From contig JACDDR010000003.1 of assembly GCA_013816895.1 (NCBI GenBank), positions 1 to 64,000 of the forward strand: a stretch of 64,000 nucleotides of DNA. The letters run 5' to 3'. Each line of letters opens with the position of its first letter. The first letter of the stretch is position 1. Positions 54,135 to 62,407 of the stretch are shown here, piece after piece. The position numbers were made by a program, and so were the translations under genes. The notes beneath the pieces were generated by a model. That model did no database searches, was not told the DNA's origin, and saw only the letters and a list, made by a program, of their open reading frames with translations. Source of the stretch: Bacteroidota bacterium (GTDB lineage Bacteria; Bacteroidota; Bacteroidia; B-17B0; Aurantibacillaceae).

Positions 54135-56150
54135 ATGCCCTCGGTTAAAAAAGGATTTGAGGCCTTAAGCATGTATGATTATTTCCTGGCAAAGAAACAG
54201 TTTTACAAAGCCCTTAAAAAACAGGCAGATGCGCCCGCAGCTTACGGACTGGCCGCCATCTTCAGCCGCAATGATAATCCTTTTTATAACCTCGACAGCG
54301 CCGCTAAATACGCTTCTTTAGGCTATGTAGCTTTCCTTAAAAAGCCAATTAAGCAGAATATTGGCGGCTTCAGTATCGACAGTGTTTCTACACTTGCATT
54401 ATGCGATACTGTGGGCTTCCGGCAATGGAATAAAATAAAAAAGAGCGGTACTGTTGAGACCTATAATGCTTTTTTAATGGCCAATTATAACGCCAATCCC
54501 TTATTGCGCGAACAGGCCGTTTACCTTCGCGATGAACTGGAATACAATGCATGCATACTCAAAAACAGAAGTGATTCCACCCGGGAATTTATTCATACCC
54601 ATCCGCAGAGCGCATTTTTGCAGGAGGCCTTGCTGTTATTTCAGCGACAGGTTTATAATGAGGAAACGAAGGAGGGAACTTCGGCCCAGCTCATCCGTTT
54701 TCTCTCTAAAAATCCTTCCAGTGTAATGGTTAATACCGCATATGAAAATCTTTATAAGCTCTACCAGACCAACTCAGATACCAGTGGTTTGAGCTCTTTT
54801 GTAAAATCTTACCCTAATGCACCTCAGAACACCGAAGCCTGGAAACTTCTTTTTTCACTGACTGTAAAATCGTTTTCGAACCATGAACTTGAAAAATTTC
54901 TCCGCTGTTATCCTTCTTTCCCGTTTAAAGAATCAATTTTAAGGGAACTTGAATTAAATAAAGTCCGCTTGTTTCCATATGAGCAACAGGATGTTTATGG
55001 ATTTATCGACTCCACGGCACGCCTTGTTATCAGGCCGGTTTACGATGTGGTAAGCAAATTCAGCGAGGGCCTTTCAGTAGTTAATAAAAACGATACGGTT
55101 TATTTTATCAACAAGGAGAACATGAATCCTTTTAACCAGTTTTATAACGAAGCGTATCCCTTTCAAAATGGTATATCGGCGGTGAAACAAGGAAATAAAT
55201 GGATGTTTATTAACCGCCAGGGGCAGGTGATATCGGGGGGGTACGAGGAGGTGAATGAACTGTCGAACCAGGTGTATGTGGTAAAAATAAATAATAAATA
55301 TGGCGCCATTAACCATGTTGGACAAGTTATTATTGAATCACGGTTTCAAAAACTTGGTGATTTTAAAAATGATTTTGCTTACTATATTGAAGATGGGAAA
55401 TATGGATTTGTGTCAAAGGATGGCTATGTGCACAAAGCCGACTTCGAGTGGATCTCGGATTTTAACTCCGGAGGCATGGCTATCATTAAAAAGAATAATG
55501 TATTTGGTTTAATCAGCGCAAACGGAAATTTAGTGTTAGAGCCTCAAATGGATCTGATTGTAAGAGCCGCGGGAAACACCTACATTGTTGTAAAGAATGG
55601 ATTGTATGGTTTTTATAACGGTAATGGTTGTTACATTTCGCAGATTGCATACGATTATATTAAAGAAAAGCCGGCAGAGTATTACACGAATGGAAGCGCA
55701 TTTAAGCTTTTAAGGAAGGGCGAACAGGGACTGATTGATGCGAACGGAAAGCAAACAATAGATTTTGGCACCTACGATGAAATTAATTTTGCCTCGAACG
55801 GGTTGATACGCGTAAAACGTAAAAAAAAGTATGGGTATGTTGACAGAAAGTTAACGCTTGTAATCCCCTATAAATTTGATGAAGCCCGGGATTTCAGCGA
55901 TAGTCTTGCCATTGTTACATCGAAAGAAAAAAACGCGTTAATAAACCTGCAGGGAAAGGAGATTTTTAGTTCAGAAGAGGAAATCGAAAAACTGTCGTCC
56001 CATTTTTATCTCACCGGTGAAGACAAATCTGAGATCATCGATAGGCGTGGCGTAAGGATCTGGAGCGGGGTAGAGGATGTTCAAATGTGTGAAAATAGCC
56101 TGTTAATTATCACCCTTTCCAACAAAGAAATTAAATTACTCAAGGATTGA
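54135..56150 (+). CDS. TPR and WG-repeat protein, probable longer N-terminus
   Basis: From ATG 54135 the product is 671 residues: an N-terminal TPR/helical part (about 1-280), then about nine WG repeats of 35-45 residues with the pattern Y-G-F/V-x-x-x-G-x-x-x-I (KYGAINHVGQVIIESRFQKL, KYGFVSKDGYVHK, KYGYVDRKLTLVIPYKFDEA). WG repeats form propeller-like binding surfaces. The frame is open upstream to 54036 and reads KRTIHIFYRTALTACFLFAFFTG just before this ATG, a convincing signal peptide preceded by CTG at 54063-54065 and no ATG, GTG or TTG. The mature start is therefore probably upstream (695 residues if CTG). Function is unknown. Confidence 0.82.
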   Translation: MPSVKKGFEALSMYDYFLAKKQFYKALKKQADAPAAYGLAAIFSRNDNPFYNLDSAAKYASLGYVAFLKKPIKQNIGGFSIDSVSTLALCDTVGFRQWNKIKKSGTVETYNAFLMANYNANPLLREQAVYLRDELEYNACILKNRSDSTREFIHTHPQSAFLQEALLLFQRQVYNEETKEGTSAQLIRFLSKNPSSVMVNTAYENLYKLYQTNSDTSGLSSFVKSYPNAPQNTEAWKLLFSLTVKSFSNHELEKFLRCYPSFPFKESILRELELNKVRLFPYEQQDVYGFIDSTARLVIRPVYDVVSKFSEGLSVVNKNDTVYFINKENMNPFNQFYNEAYPFQNGISAVKQGNKWMFINRQGQVISGGYEEVNELSNQVYVVKINNKYGAINHVGQVIIESRFQKLGDFKNDFAYYIEDGKYGFVSKDGYVHKADFEWISDFNSGGMAIIKKNNVFGLISANGNLVLEPQMDLIVRAAGNTYIVVKNGLYGFYNGNGCYISQIAYDYIKEKPAEYYTNGSAFKLLRKGEQGLIDANGKQTIDFGTYDEINFASNGLIRVKRKKKYGYVDRKLTLVIPYKFDEARDFSDSLAIVTSKEKNALINLQGKEIFSSEEEIEKLSSHFYLTGEDKSEIIDRRGVRIWSGVEDVQMCENSLLIITLSNKEIKLLKD

Positions 56151-56196
56151 AAAAGCAGGGCAAAATTTTATTAATTTTAAAGTCAAATTCTTAATC

Positions 56197-57285
56197 ATGG
56201 CAACAACTACCATTTCAAAAATTCACAATTTCAGCGCGGGCCCGGGTATATTGCCTCTAGAGGTATTACAACAGGCCGCGGAAGCGTGTATTAATTTCGA
56301 CGGACTTAATCTTTCTTTGCTCGAGATTTCACACAGAAGTAAAAATTACGAGCGCGTAATGGAAGAAGCACGCAACACTGTAAAAGAATTGTTTGAAGTA
56401 GGCGATGAGTACGAAGTTCTTTATCTGGGCGGAGGAGCCAGTCTCCAGTTTGCCATGGTGCCTTATAACTTGTTAAGAGAAGGCGGTACTGCTGCTTATG
56501 TAAACACCGGGGTGTGGGCCAGTAAGGCTATTAAAGAGGCTAAGCTGATTGGCAATACCAAAGTGATCGCTTCCAGTGAAGATAAAAAATTTAATTACGT
56601 TCCTAAAGGGTATGATATTCCTGCGGACGCGGATTACCTGCACATTACCAGCAATAATACCATATTTGGAACACAGATGAAAGATTTTCCGAAAAGCAAT
56701 ATACCGTTGGTTTGCGACATGAGTTCTGATATTTTTAGCCGCAAAGTAAATGCAAAAGATTTTTCGTTGATCTATGCCGGCGCGCAAAAAAACATGGGTC
56801 CTGCTGGAAGCACCATGGTAATGGTAAAAAAGGATGTTCTTGGGAAAACAGGACGAAAAATGTTGTCGATGCTGGATTACCAGGTTCACATAAAAGGCGA
56901 CAGTATGTACAATACTCCTCCTGTATTCCCGATTTATGTTACTCTTTTAACCCTTCAATGGTTAAAGAAAAACGGCGGTATCGCATGGATTGAAAAATTA
57001 AACCAGCAGAAAGCTGATGCTATTTATAATGAAATTGATCGCAACAGTTTATTTGTTGGAACAGTTGAAAAGGCCGACAGAAGTAACATGAACGTGTGTT
57101 ATTTATTAAACAAACCTGAACTTGAGCCTGAATTTGATAAACTCTGCAACGAAGCATGTTTAAGCGGATTACGCGGTCACCGCGACGTTGGAGGTTACAG
57201 GGCCTCTTTATACAACGCCTTACCTCTTGAAAGTGTAAAAGCGCTGGTTGAAGTAATGCAGGAATTTGAGAAGAAGTTTGCGTAA
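56197..57285 (+). CDS. serC: Phosphoserine aminotransferase
   Basis: SerC is a PLP enzyme that converts 3-phosphohydroxypyruvate to phosphoserine in serine synthesis and also acts in pyridoxal phosphate synthesis. The 362-residue length is normal. Family motifs are HNFSAGPGILPLEVLQQA at the start, LYLGGGASLQFAMVPYNL, and the PLP-binding Lys198 in YAGAQKNMGPAG. The C-terminal GLRGHRDVGGYRASLYNALP is the substrate-binding signature. It is a single gene on the plus strand, facing lysA across an inverted-repeat element. Confidence 0.96.
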   Translation: MATTTISKIHNFSAGPGILPLEVLQQAAEACINFDGLNLSLLEISHRSKNYERVMEEARNTVKELFEVGDEYEVLYLGGGASLQFAMVPYNLLREGGTAAYVNTGVWASKAIKEAKLIGNTKVIASSEDKKFNYVPKGYDIPADADYLHITSNNTIFGTQMKDFPKSNIPLVCDMSSDIFSRKVNAKDFSLIYAGAQKNMGPAGSTMVMVKKDVLGKTGRKMLSMLDYQVHIKGDSMYNTPPVFPIYVTLLTLQWLKKNGGIAWIEKLNQQKADAIYNEIDRNSLFVGTVEKADRSNMNVCYLLNKPELEPEFDKLCNEACLSGLRGHRDVGGYRASLYNALPLESVKALVEVMQEFEKKFA

Positions 57286-57291
57286 GCAAAA

Positions 57292-57460
57292 AAGCCACTA
57301 ATTCCACAAAGCTCACTAATTTAAGGGGTGAATTAACACCAGCCTCAGCTTCATTTTCTGCTGTAGGTAAATGTGCTTTAGTTTACTGAAAAACTATTTG
57401 CTAACTATCATAAGTGATTTTTAATTTTCTTTTTAGTGAAATTCGTGAAATTCGTGGCTT
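57292..57460. repeat. MITE-like 169-bp element with ~28-bp imperfect terminal inverted repeats
   Basis: AAGCCACTAATTCCACAAAG... (57292-57319) and the complement of the right end, AAGCCACGAATTTCACGAAT... (to 57460), match at 23 of 28 positions. The element fills almost all of the gap between the convergent serC and lysA stops. The right arm contains the direct repeat GAAATTCGT. No coding sequence lies inside. It may be a small non-autonomous mobile element or a long-stem terminator. Confidence 0.55.
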
Positions 57461-57464
57461 GGAT

Positions 57465-58610
57465 CTATAATATCACCGAACGCAACTTATCCCTCAAATT
57501 ATACTGGCTGCTCATTACCTCACCATAAGCACCGGCACTTCTTATCGCTATAATATCACCCCGCTCGGTTTCTATCATTTCTACAGCCTTTCCAAAACAA
57601 TCGCTGCTTTCACAAATAGGGCCAACCACATCGTATTTAAGCGACGTTTTTTTCTCTGAACTGATGTTCTCAATTTTATGATAAGCCTGGTATAATGCAG
57701 GACGTATCAATTCAGTCATCCCTGCATCGAGAATGGCGAAACTGGTATTAATGCCATGCTTCACGTAAAGCACCCGGCTGATAAGGCTGCCGCATTGTCC
57801 AATGATAGCTCTTCCCAGTTCAAAATGTATTTCCTGTTGGGGCTGAAGTTCGAGAAACTGTTTAAACACTTTAAAATAACTTTCAAAATCAACAATGGTG
57901 TTTGTGTCAGGGTCTTTGTAATCGATCCCAAGCCCGCCACCAACGTTAATGTGAGGTAGTAAATAACCCTTTTGAATAAACCACTTATTAATTTCGTTCA
58001 CACGCGAACATAGATTTTTAAAAGGCGTGAGATCGTTTATCTGTGAACCAATATGAAAATGAAGCCCGATAAAATTAATGTGACTTAATTTTTTTAGTTC
58101 TTCAATAACCGTATCAAATTCATAAGGATTAATTCCGAATTTATTTTCTTCAAGTCCCGTAGTAATGTACTTGTGCGTATAGGCGTCCACATTCGGATTG
58201 ATACGCAACGCGATGTTTGCTCTTGTGTTTTTCTTCCTTGCAAGTTCATCAATCACTTTTAACTCCGGCACACTTTCAACATTGAAGCAAAAAATGGAAT
58301 GATCAAGGGCGTAATTAATTTCTTTATCGCTTTTACCAACCCCTGCGAATACGATTTTGTTTCCGGAGTAGCCGGTTTCAACAGCACGTTTAACCTCGTT
58401 ACCGCTTACGCAATCTGCCCCAAGACCAGCTTCCTTAATAAGTTGCAGGAGTTGCGGGTGAGCGTTGGCTTTCAATGCGTAATGGATATGGTATTCCGGC
58501 GGAGCCGCTTTTTTAATGGCAGCAAGCGTTTTATTCAATACGCCCAGATCGTAATAATAAAAAGGAGTTTCTGTTTCCTTAAATGTATTTAATTGCTTTT
58601 GTGAAAACAT
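57465..58610 (-). CDS. lysA: Diaminopimelate decarboxylase
   Basis: LysA converts meso-diaminopimelate to L-lysine. The 381-residue protein has the PLP-binding Lys47 in HYALKANAHP, GADCVSGNEVKRAV, LHFHIGSQI, the PLP-phosphate loop GGGLGIDY, and the active-site Cys/Glu region GPICESSDCFG. GMTELIRPALYQAYH is the C-terminal substrate motif. It lies 26 nt downstream of the aspartate kinase gene and is probably in one operon with it, pairing the first and last enzymes of lysine synthesis. Confidence 0.95.
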   Translation of the reverse strand: MFSQKQLNTFKETETPFYYYDLGVLNKTLAAIKKAAPPEYHIHYALKANAHPQLLQLIKEAGLGADCVSGNEVKRAVETGYSGNKIVFAGVGKSDKEINYALDHSIFCFNVESVPELKVIDELARKKNTRANIALRINPNVDAYTHKYITTGLEENKFGINPYEFDTVIEELKKLSHINFIGLHFHIGSQINDLTPFKNLCSRVNEINKWFIQKGYLLPHINVGGGLGIDYKDPDTNTIVDFESYFKVFKQFLELQPQQEIHFELGRAIIGQCGSLISRVLYVKHGINTSFAILDAGMTELIRPALYQAYHKIENISSEKKTSLKYDVVGPICESSDCFGKAVEMIETERGDIIAIRSAGAYGEVMSSQYNLRDKLRSVIL

Positions 58611-58636
58611 TTTTTACTGTTTAATGGATAAAGAAA

Positions 58637-59959
58637 TTAATTATAATTGAACAGGCCTTTATTTAAAGCCATCAACGCTTCTTTTTTAAGATTGCTGTTC
58701 ACAAGCACAGAAATATTGTTAGAGCTACCGCCATATGACACCATGCGTAAGGGTATATCCTTTAAAGCGGCCAGTACTTGGTAGCCATATCCTGCTTTGT
58801 TTTTAGGCAGTTGACCTACGATGCAGATAATGGTTTGATTTTCTTCCACCTCCACCACTGCTATTTCTTTCAATTCCTTTATAATATCTGCAAGGTGCGA
58901 GCTGTTATCAATGGTTAATGAAATGGCCACCTCGCTGGTGGTGATCATGTCGATGGAAGTTTTGTGTCTTTCAAATACTTCGAACACCGCTCTTAAAAAA
59001 CCATGCGCAAGAAGCATTCGCTCACTTTTAATATTTAATGCAGTAATGCCATCTTTGGCGGCAACGGCTTTAATACCTTCTTTAGTATTGAGGTTGGCAA
59101 TAATCGTCCCTTCAGCTTCGGGCTGCAAAGTGTTTTTTAATCTCACCGGTACATTGCGTTTTTGAGCTGGCAGAATACAGGTAGGGTGGAGGATCTTGGC
59201 TCCAAAATACGCGAGTTCGGCCGCTTCGTCGAAACTCAACTGATGAATCGGATGCGTTTTGGTAACAATGCGCGGATCGTTATTATGCATGCCGTCAATG
59301 TCAGTCCATATTTGTACCTCCGGACTCCTGATGGCCGCGCCAATCAAGGAAGCTGTATAGTCGCTTCCGCCGCGTTTAAGGTTGTCAATTTCACCAAAGG
59401 CATTACGGCAAATATAACCCTGGGTGATAAAAAGAATTTGCCCCGGATATTTCTTTAATTCAGCAAGACAGTTCTTTTCGATATAAGTCATGTCAGGTTC
59501 ATCGTTCGCCTCAATGCGCATAAAATTAAGCGCAGGTAGCAGAACCGATTCAACACCAATTTCCTCCAGGTAATAATGAAACATGGCGGTACTTAATAGT
59601 TCCCCCTGGGCAAGGACTGCTTTCTCTTCGTTAGCAGTAAACATATCCATTGTAAAAGCGTTGAGGTAAGAGAAATGGTTATCAATTAACTGTTTCGCTT
59701 TTTCGAGACTTTCGGCTTTTGAATACAGTTCGTTTATTTCTTTAACGTATTTTTCTTTTAGCGCGCCTATTAATGTTTTTGCTTTTACAACATCTTTCGC
59801 GTACAGTGCCGAGCTTATTTCTACCAAGGCATTGGTGGTGCCGCTCATGGCGCTTAACACAACAATCTTTGGCGTTGCATTAACTGTTAGTTTAACAAGA
59901 TCTTTTATTCTCTGGGCCGTTCCAACACTGGTTCCGCCAAACTTTAATACCAATAACAT
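58637..59959 (-). CDS. lysC: Monofunctional aspartate kinase
   Basis: Aspartate kinase phosphorylates aspartate at the start of lysine, threonine and methionine synthesis. The track ORF begins at 60031, but ATG at 59959 (MLLVLKFGGTSVGTA) gives the typical N-terminus and 440 residues. Motifs are VLKFGGTSVG, FITQGYICRNAFGEIDNLKRGGSDYTASLIG and QIWTDIDGMHNNDPR. The C-terminal half contains the two ACT-type regulatory units that usually bind lysine or threonine. No homoserine dehydrogenase domain follows. A candidate 24-residue leader peptide lies 20 nt upstream of the ATG, and lysA follows 26 nt downstream. Confidence 0.94.
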   Translation of the reverse strand: MLLVLKFGGTSVGTAQRIKDLVKLTVNATPKIVVLSAMSGTTNALVEISSALYAKDVVKAKTLIGALKEKYVKEINELYSKAESLEKAKQLIDNHFSYLNAFTMDMFTANEEKAVLAQGELLSTAMFHYYLEEIGVESVLLPALNFMRIEANDEPDMTYIEKNCLAELKKYPGQILFITQGYICRNAFGEIDNLKRGGSDYTASLIGAAIRSPEVQIWTDIDGMHNNDPRIVTKTHPIHQLSFDEAAELAYFGAKILHPTCILPAQKRNVPVRLKNTLQPEAEGTIIANLNTKEGIKAVAAKDGITALNIKSERMLLAHGFLRAVFEVFERHKTSIDMITTSEVAISLTIDNSSHLADIIKELKEIAVVEVEENQTIICIVGQLPKNKAGYGYQVLAALKDIPLRMVSYGGSSNNISVLVNSNLKKEALMALNKGLFNYN

Positions 59960-59978
59960 ATTTTTAATGTTTAAATTT

Positions 59979-60053
59979 TTAAAAAAAAAAGAATGGAGTG
60001 AAATTAATAGAGACCGTAGCTCTAAGAACAATGATATAATGGCTTAGTGCCAT
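59979..60053 (-). CDS. Candidate 24-residue leader peptide upstream of lysC
   Basis: On the minus strand ATG (complement of 60051-60053) opens a 24-codon ORF reading MALSHYIIVLRATVSINFTPFFFF, stopping 20 nt before the lysC ATG. Codons for Ile, Val, Leu, Thr and Phe dominate. Its start codon lies in the hairpin AATGGC-ACTAA-GCCATT, a weaker hairpin TAGAG/CTCTA follows, and ten T residues encode the final Phe codons. AATGG at the start can alternatively pair with CCATT just before the T tract. This resembles an amino-acid attenuation leader, but the terminator stem is weak, so it is a proposal. Confidence 0.45.
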   Translation of the reverse strand: MALSHYIIVLRATVSINFTPFFFF

Positions 60054-60129
60054 TTATATTTTTTCTTTATCTGAATAATGATCTGCATTAAGCAGGACAA
60101 AGAAAAAAAGTTTTTTAGTATTTCCAAAA

Positions 60130-60951
60130 TTAAGATGTTGGAAGTTGTAAGTAGAAATCGTAATTGGATGGAAAGATGAGTTCAGGCTTTTTATTGAAGA
60201 TTGCGTAAACACTGCTTCCACTTCCGCTCATTGATGAATAAACAGCCCCGGCTTTATAAAGTTGATCTTTTAGTTCTTTTATAGCGGGATATTTTTTCAT
60301 CACTGTTACATCAAAATCGTTGATCACAAGATTTTTCCATTCCGACAAAGGCGCGGTTTCAATGATGTGTTTCAGGTCATGCATTGGTTTTTTGGGTGTG
60401 AGACCATCAAAGGCTTCTTTCGTACTGCTGTGAACAGAAGGAAAAACCACCAAAATATAATATTTACTGAGGTCAACCGTCACCGGAGTAAAATCATTTC
60501 CACGTCCGATGGCATACAAAGGATTTTTAGACAGAAAGAAGGCACAGTCGCTGCCTAGCTGTGAGGCTATGCCGTGTTTTTCTTCATAAGAAAGTTCAAG
60601 GGAAAATTTTTTATCCAGTAACCGGACAAGAAAGGCGGCATCGGAACTTCCACCCCCAATACCAGCACCCATGGGAATAACTTTATGCAGGTGAATATGG
60701 AGGGGCGGAAGCTTTTTCAGCCCGGAAATAATTTTCCAGGTTTTATAGAGAAGGTTATCCTCCGTTTTACCCTGGATTTCTTTTCCTGTAACACTCAAGG
60801 TAAGTGGTTTATCTGACTGTTTTTCAACAACTTCTAATATATCGCACCAGTTTATGGGATAAAAAACGGTGTTAATATTATGAAAGCCATCGGGCCTTTT
60901 TGAAAGCACATTTAGTCCTAAATTTATCTTACAATTCGGGAAGGCTATCAT
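60130..60951 (-). CDS. ispE: 4-(cytidine 5'-diphospho)-2-C-methyl-D-erythritol kinase
   Basis: IspE is the GHMP-family kinase of the MEP isoprenoid pathway. The 273-residue protein has NCKINLGLNVLSKRPDGFHN (N-terminal catalytic Lys and substrate loop), the ATP-binding glycine-rich IPMGAGIGGGSSDAAF, GSDCAFFL and the C-terminal SSMSGSGSSVYAIF. All GHMP motifs are present. It lies 170 nt upstream of lysC in the same direction; whether it shares that promoter is unclear. Confidence 0.95.
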   Translation of the reverse strand: MIAFPNCKINLGLNVLSKRPDGFHNINTVFYPINWCDILEVVEKQSDKPLTLSVTGKEIQGKTEDNLLYKTWKIISGLKKLPPLHIHLHKVIPMGAGIGGGSSDAAFLVRLLDKKFSLELSYEEKHGIASQLGSDCAFFLSKNPLYAIGRGNDFTPVTVDLSKYYILVVFPSVHSSTKEAFDGLTPKKPMHDLKHIIETAPLSEWKNLVINDFDVTVMKKYPAIKELKDQLYKAGAVYSSMSGSGSSVYAIFNKKPELIFPSNYDFYLQLPTS

Positions 60952-60965
60952 ACTTTTAACATATT

Positions 60966-60994
60966 TTGCACATTACAATCTTTTTGCTAAATTG
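60966..60994 (+). promoter_or_regulatory. Probable promoter of the 61020 lipoprotein gene
   Basis: TTG at 60966-60968 is followed after 19 nt by TAAATTG (60988-60994), a close variant of the Bacteroidota TAnnTTTG box, 25 nt before the ATG. Confidence 0.5.
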
Positions 60995-61019
60995 CAGAAA
61001 ATAATTTCAATAACAATTT

Positions 61020-62054
61020 ATGAATATGAAAAAAATTACATTGGGTTTTTCACTTTTAGCGGCAGTTGTATTTTTCACAGGCTGTAATAAGAAGACAAAT
61101 GTAGCCCCTGAGCAGGATATGGAATTTGAAAGTACCAAGAACGTTACTTTTGGTAATGCTCTTATTACTGAAATTGATATTATTGCAAGTTATGCGGGAG
61201 AAAATTATAATAACTCATCTCCTTTTTTTACACGCCTATCTACCAATATTAACGATAGTATTATTGTAAAAAGAGATACTGTTACCAAAAAGCTTACGGT
61301 TACCTACACAGGAAGTGTAACTTGTCGCGATAACAAAAAACGTAACGGCACTATCGTAATTGATTATTCATCTTCGAGCGTAACTTATGGTTCCAAGTTT
61401 TACAGAGATCCGGGTTATATCGCAAAAGTAACTTTGAATAACTATTGGGTTGACGGTTGGTATGTGGATGATGTTGTTCCTTTCGTGATTACTAACAATA
61501 TACCGTTTGGCTATAACCTGGCTTCAACGAGCCTAAACTGGACTATGGATGGGTACTTTTCCATTAAACCCCAGGTAGCCGCTGATTCTGTAAATAAAAT
61601 TGTTTGGCAGGGTAAGTTAACCAAAACGTTAACCAATACTCAACAAGTATTATCAAGCAAATTAACTCCGATCAACTGGGTAACGTATACTGTTTCCGGA
61701 ACACCAATCGCAGCGGCTAAACTTGCTTATACAGGAACAGTTACCGGTGTTACTTCACGCGTAATCAGTTACAAGTTCGTAATTGACAATAGCAAGCCTG
61801 AGCAGGCACTGGTTAGAGATTTCTCTTGTTCAACTGAGAAAATAGCCGGTGTGGTAACTACTCCATCAGTAAGCGCAATTTATTCTGAGTGGCATCCGTT
61901 CATCAGCGGTGTAGCTACGTTTACTTCTTTTGGTCCTGGTACTGTTGAGCCACGTGTTATTGATTATGGAAGTGGCGCTAATCCTGGTCCATGCGATAAT
62001 GCGGGTACGGTTACTATTAAAGGCATTACCTACAACATCGATTTTAAGAAATAA
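61020..62054 (+). CDS. Lipoprotein of unknown function
   Basis: This protein of about 344 residues has a lipoprotein signal (LLAAVVFFTGC, lipidated Cys near 22). Two ATGs (61020 and 61026) are possible; both give the same signal. The mature part is entirely beta-rich with repeated Ser/Thr/Asn-Tyr strands (KLTVTYTGSVTCRDNKKRNGTIVIDYSS, VITNNIPFGYNL) and ends with CDNAGTVTIKGITYNIDFKK. I do not recognise a domain; similar long beta lipoproteins are common in Bacteroidota. It is monocistronic, with a promoter and a strong terminator. Confidence 0.78.
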   Translation: MNMKKITLGFSLLAAVVFFTGCNKKTNVAPEQDMEFESTKNVTFGNALITEIDIIASYAGENYNNSSPFFTRLSTNINDSIIVKRDTVTKKLTVTYTGSVTCRDNKKRNGTIVIDYSSSSVTYGSKFYRDPGYIAKVTLNNYWVDGWYVDDVVPFVITNNIPFGYNLASTSLNWTMDGYFSIKPQVAADSVNKIVWQGKLTKTLTNTQQVLSSKLTPINWVTYTVSGTPIAAAKLAYTGTVTGVTSRVISYKFVIDNSKPEQALVRDFSCSTEKIAGVVTTPSVSAIYSEWHPFISGVATFTSFGPGTVEPRVIDYGSGANPGPCDNAGTVTIKGITYNIDFKK

Positions 62055-62075
62055 TTTTTTATCTTATTTAGTCAG

Positions 62076-62105
62076 AGCCGGGTCTTTCAGATCCGGCTTT
62101 TTTTT
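62076..62105 (+). terminator. Rho-independent terminator after the lipoprotein gene
   Basis: AGCCGGGTCT-TTC-AGATCCGGCT forms a 10-bp stem with one G-T pair and a 3-nt loop, followed by a run of 8 T. It lies 21 nt after the stop at 62054 and is a textbook intrinsic terminator. Confidence 0.9.
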
Positions 62106-62342
62106 GTTGTATAATGTGGTAACGCGTTTATAGTTGGCGTATCTCAGATTGTTCATTTGATAATACAGCTTAAAACAACTTAGAAAATTAAACATCTTAA
62201 TTGCACTGCTTTCAACTAAAGGATGCTTTTCGTTTGCTGCAGTTACAGGAAAGGATTTCAAAAAAGTTTTCGGAACATTCTTTACCTTTTATTGCACAAT
62301 TTGGGATAGATTCCAAAACGTTGCGGAGAATCAACCAATAAA

Positions 62343-62382
62343 AAAGCGTAAAACATTTTCGAAGGAAATTGTTTTACGCTTT
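62343..62382 (-). terminator. Rho-independent terminator of the DNRLRE gene
   Basis: AAAGCGTAAAACA (62343-62355) and TGTTTTACGCTTT (62370-62382) form a perfect 13-bp stem, with extra pairing inside the loop. On the minus strand it lies 25 nt after the gene stop and is followed by TTTTTT-A-TT, a good U tract. Confidence 0.85.
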
Positions 62383-62407
62383 AGGTGAGAATTGAAAAGC
62401 TTTTAAA

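Noticed and set aside
62064-62261. 65-codon minus-strand ORF after the lipoprotein gene
   Set aside because: It overlaps the strong terminator, has a poor start and no recognisable domain.
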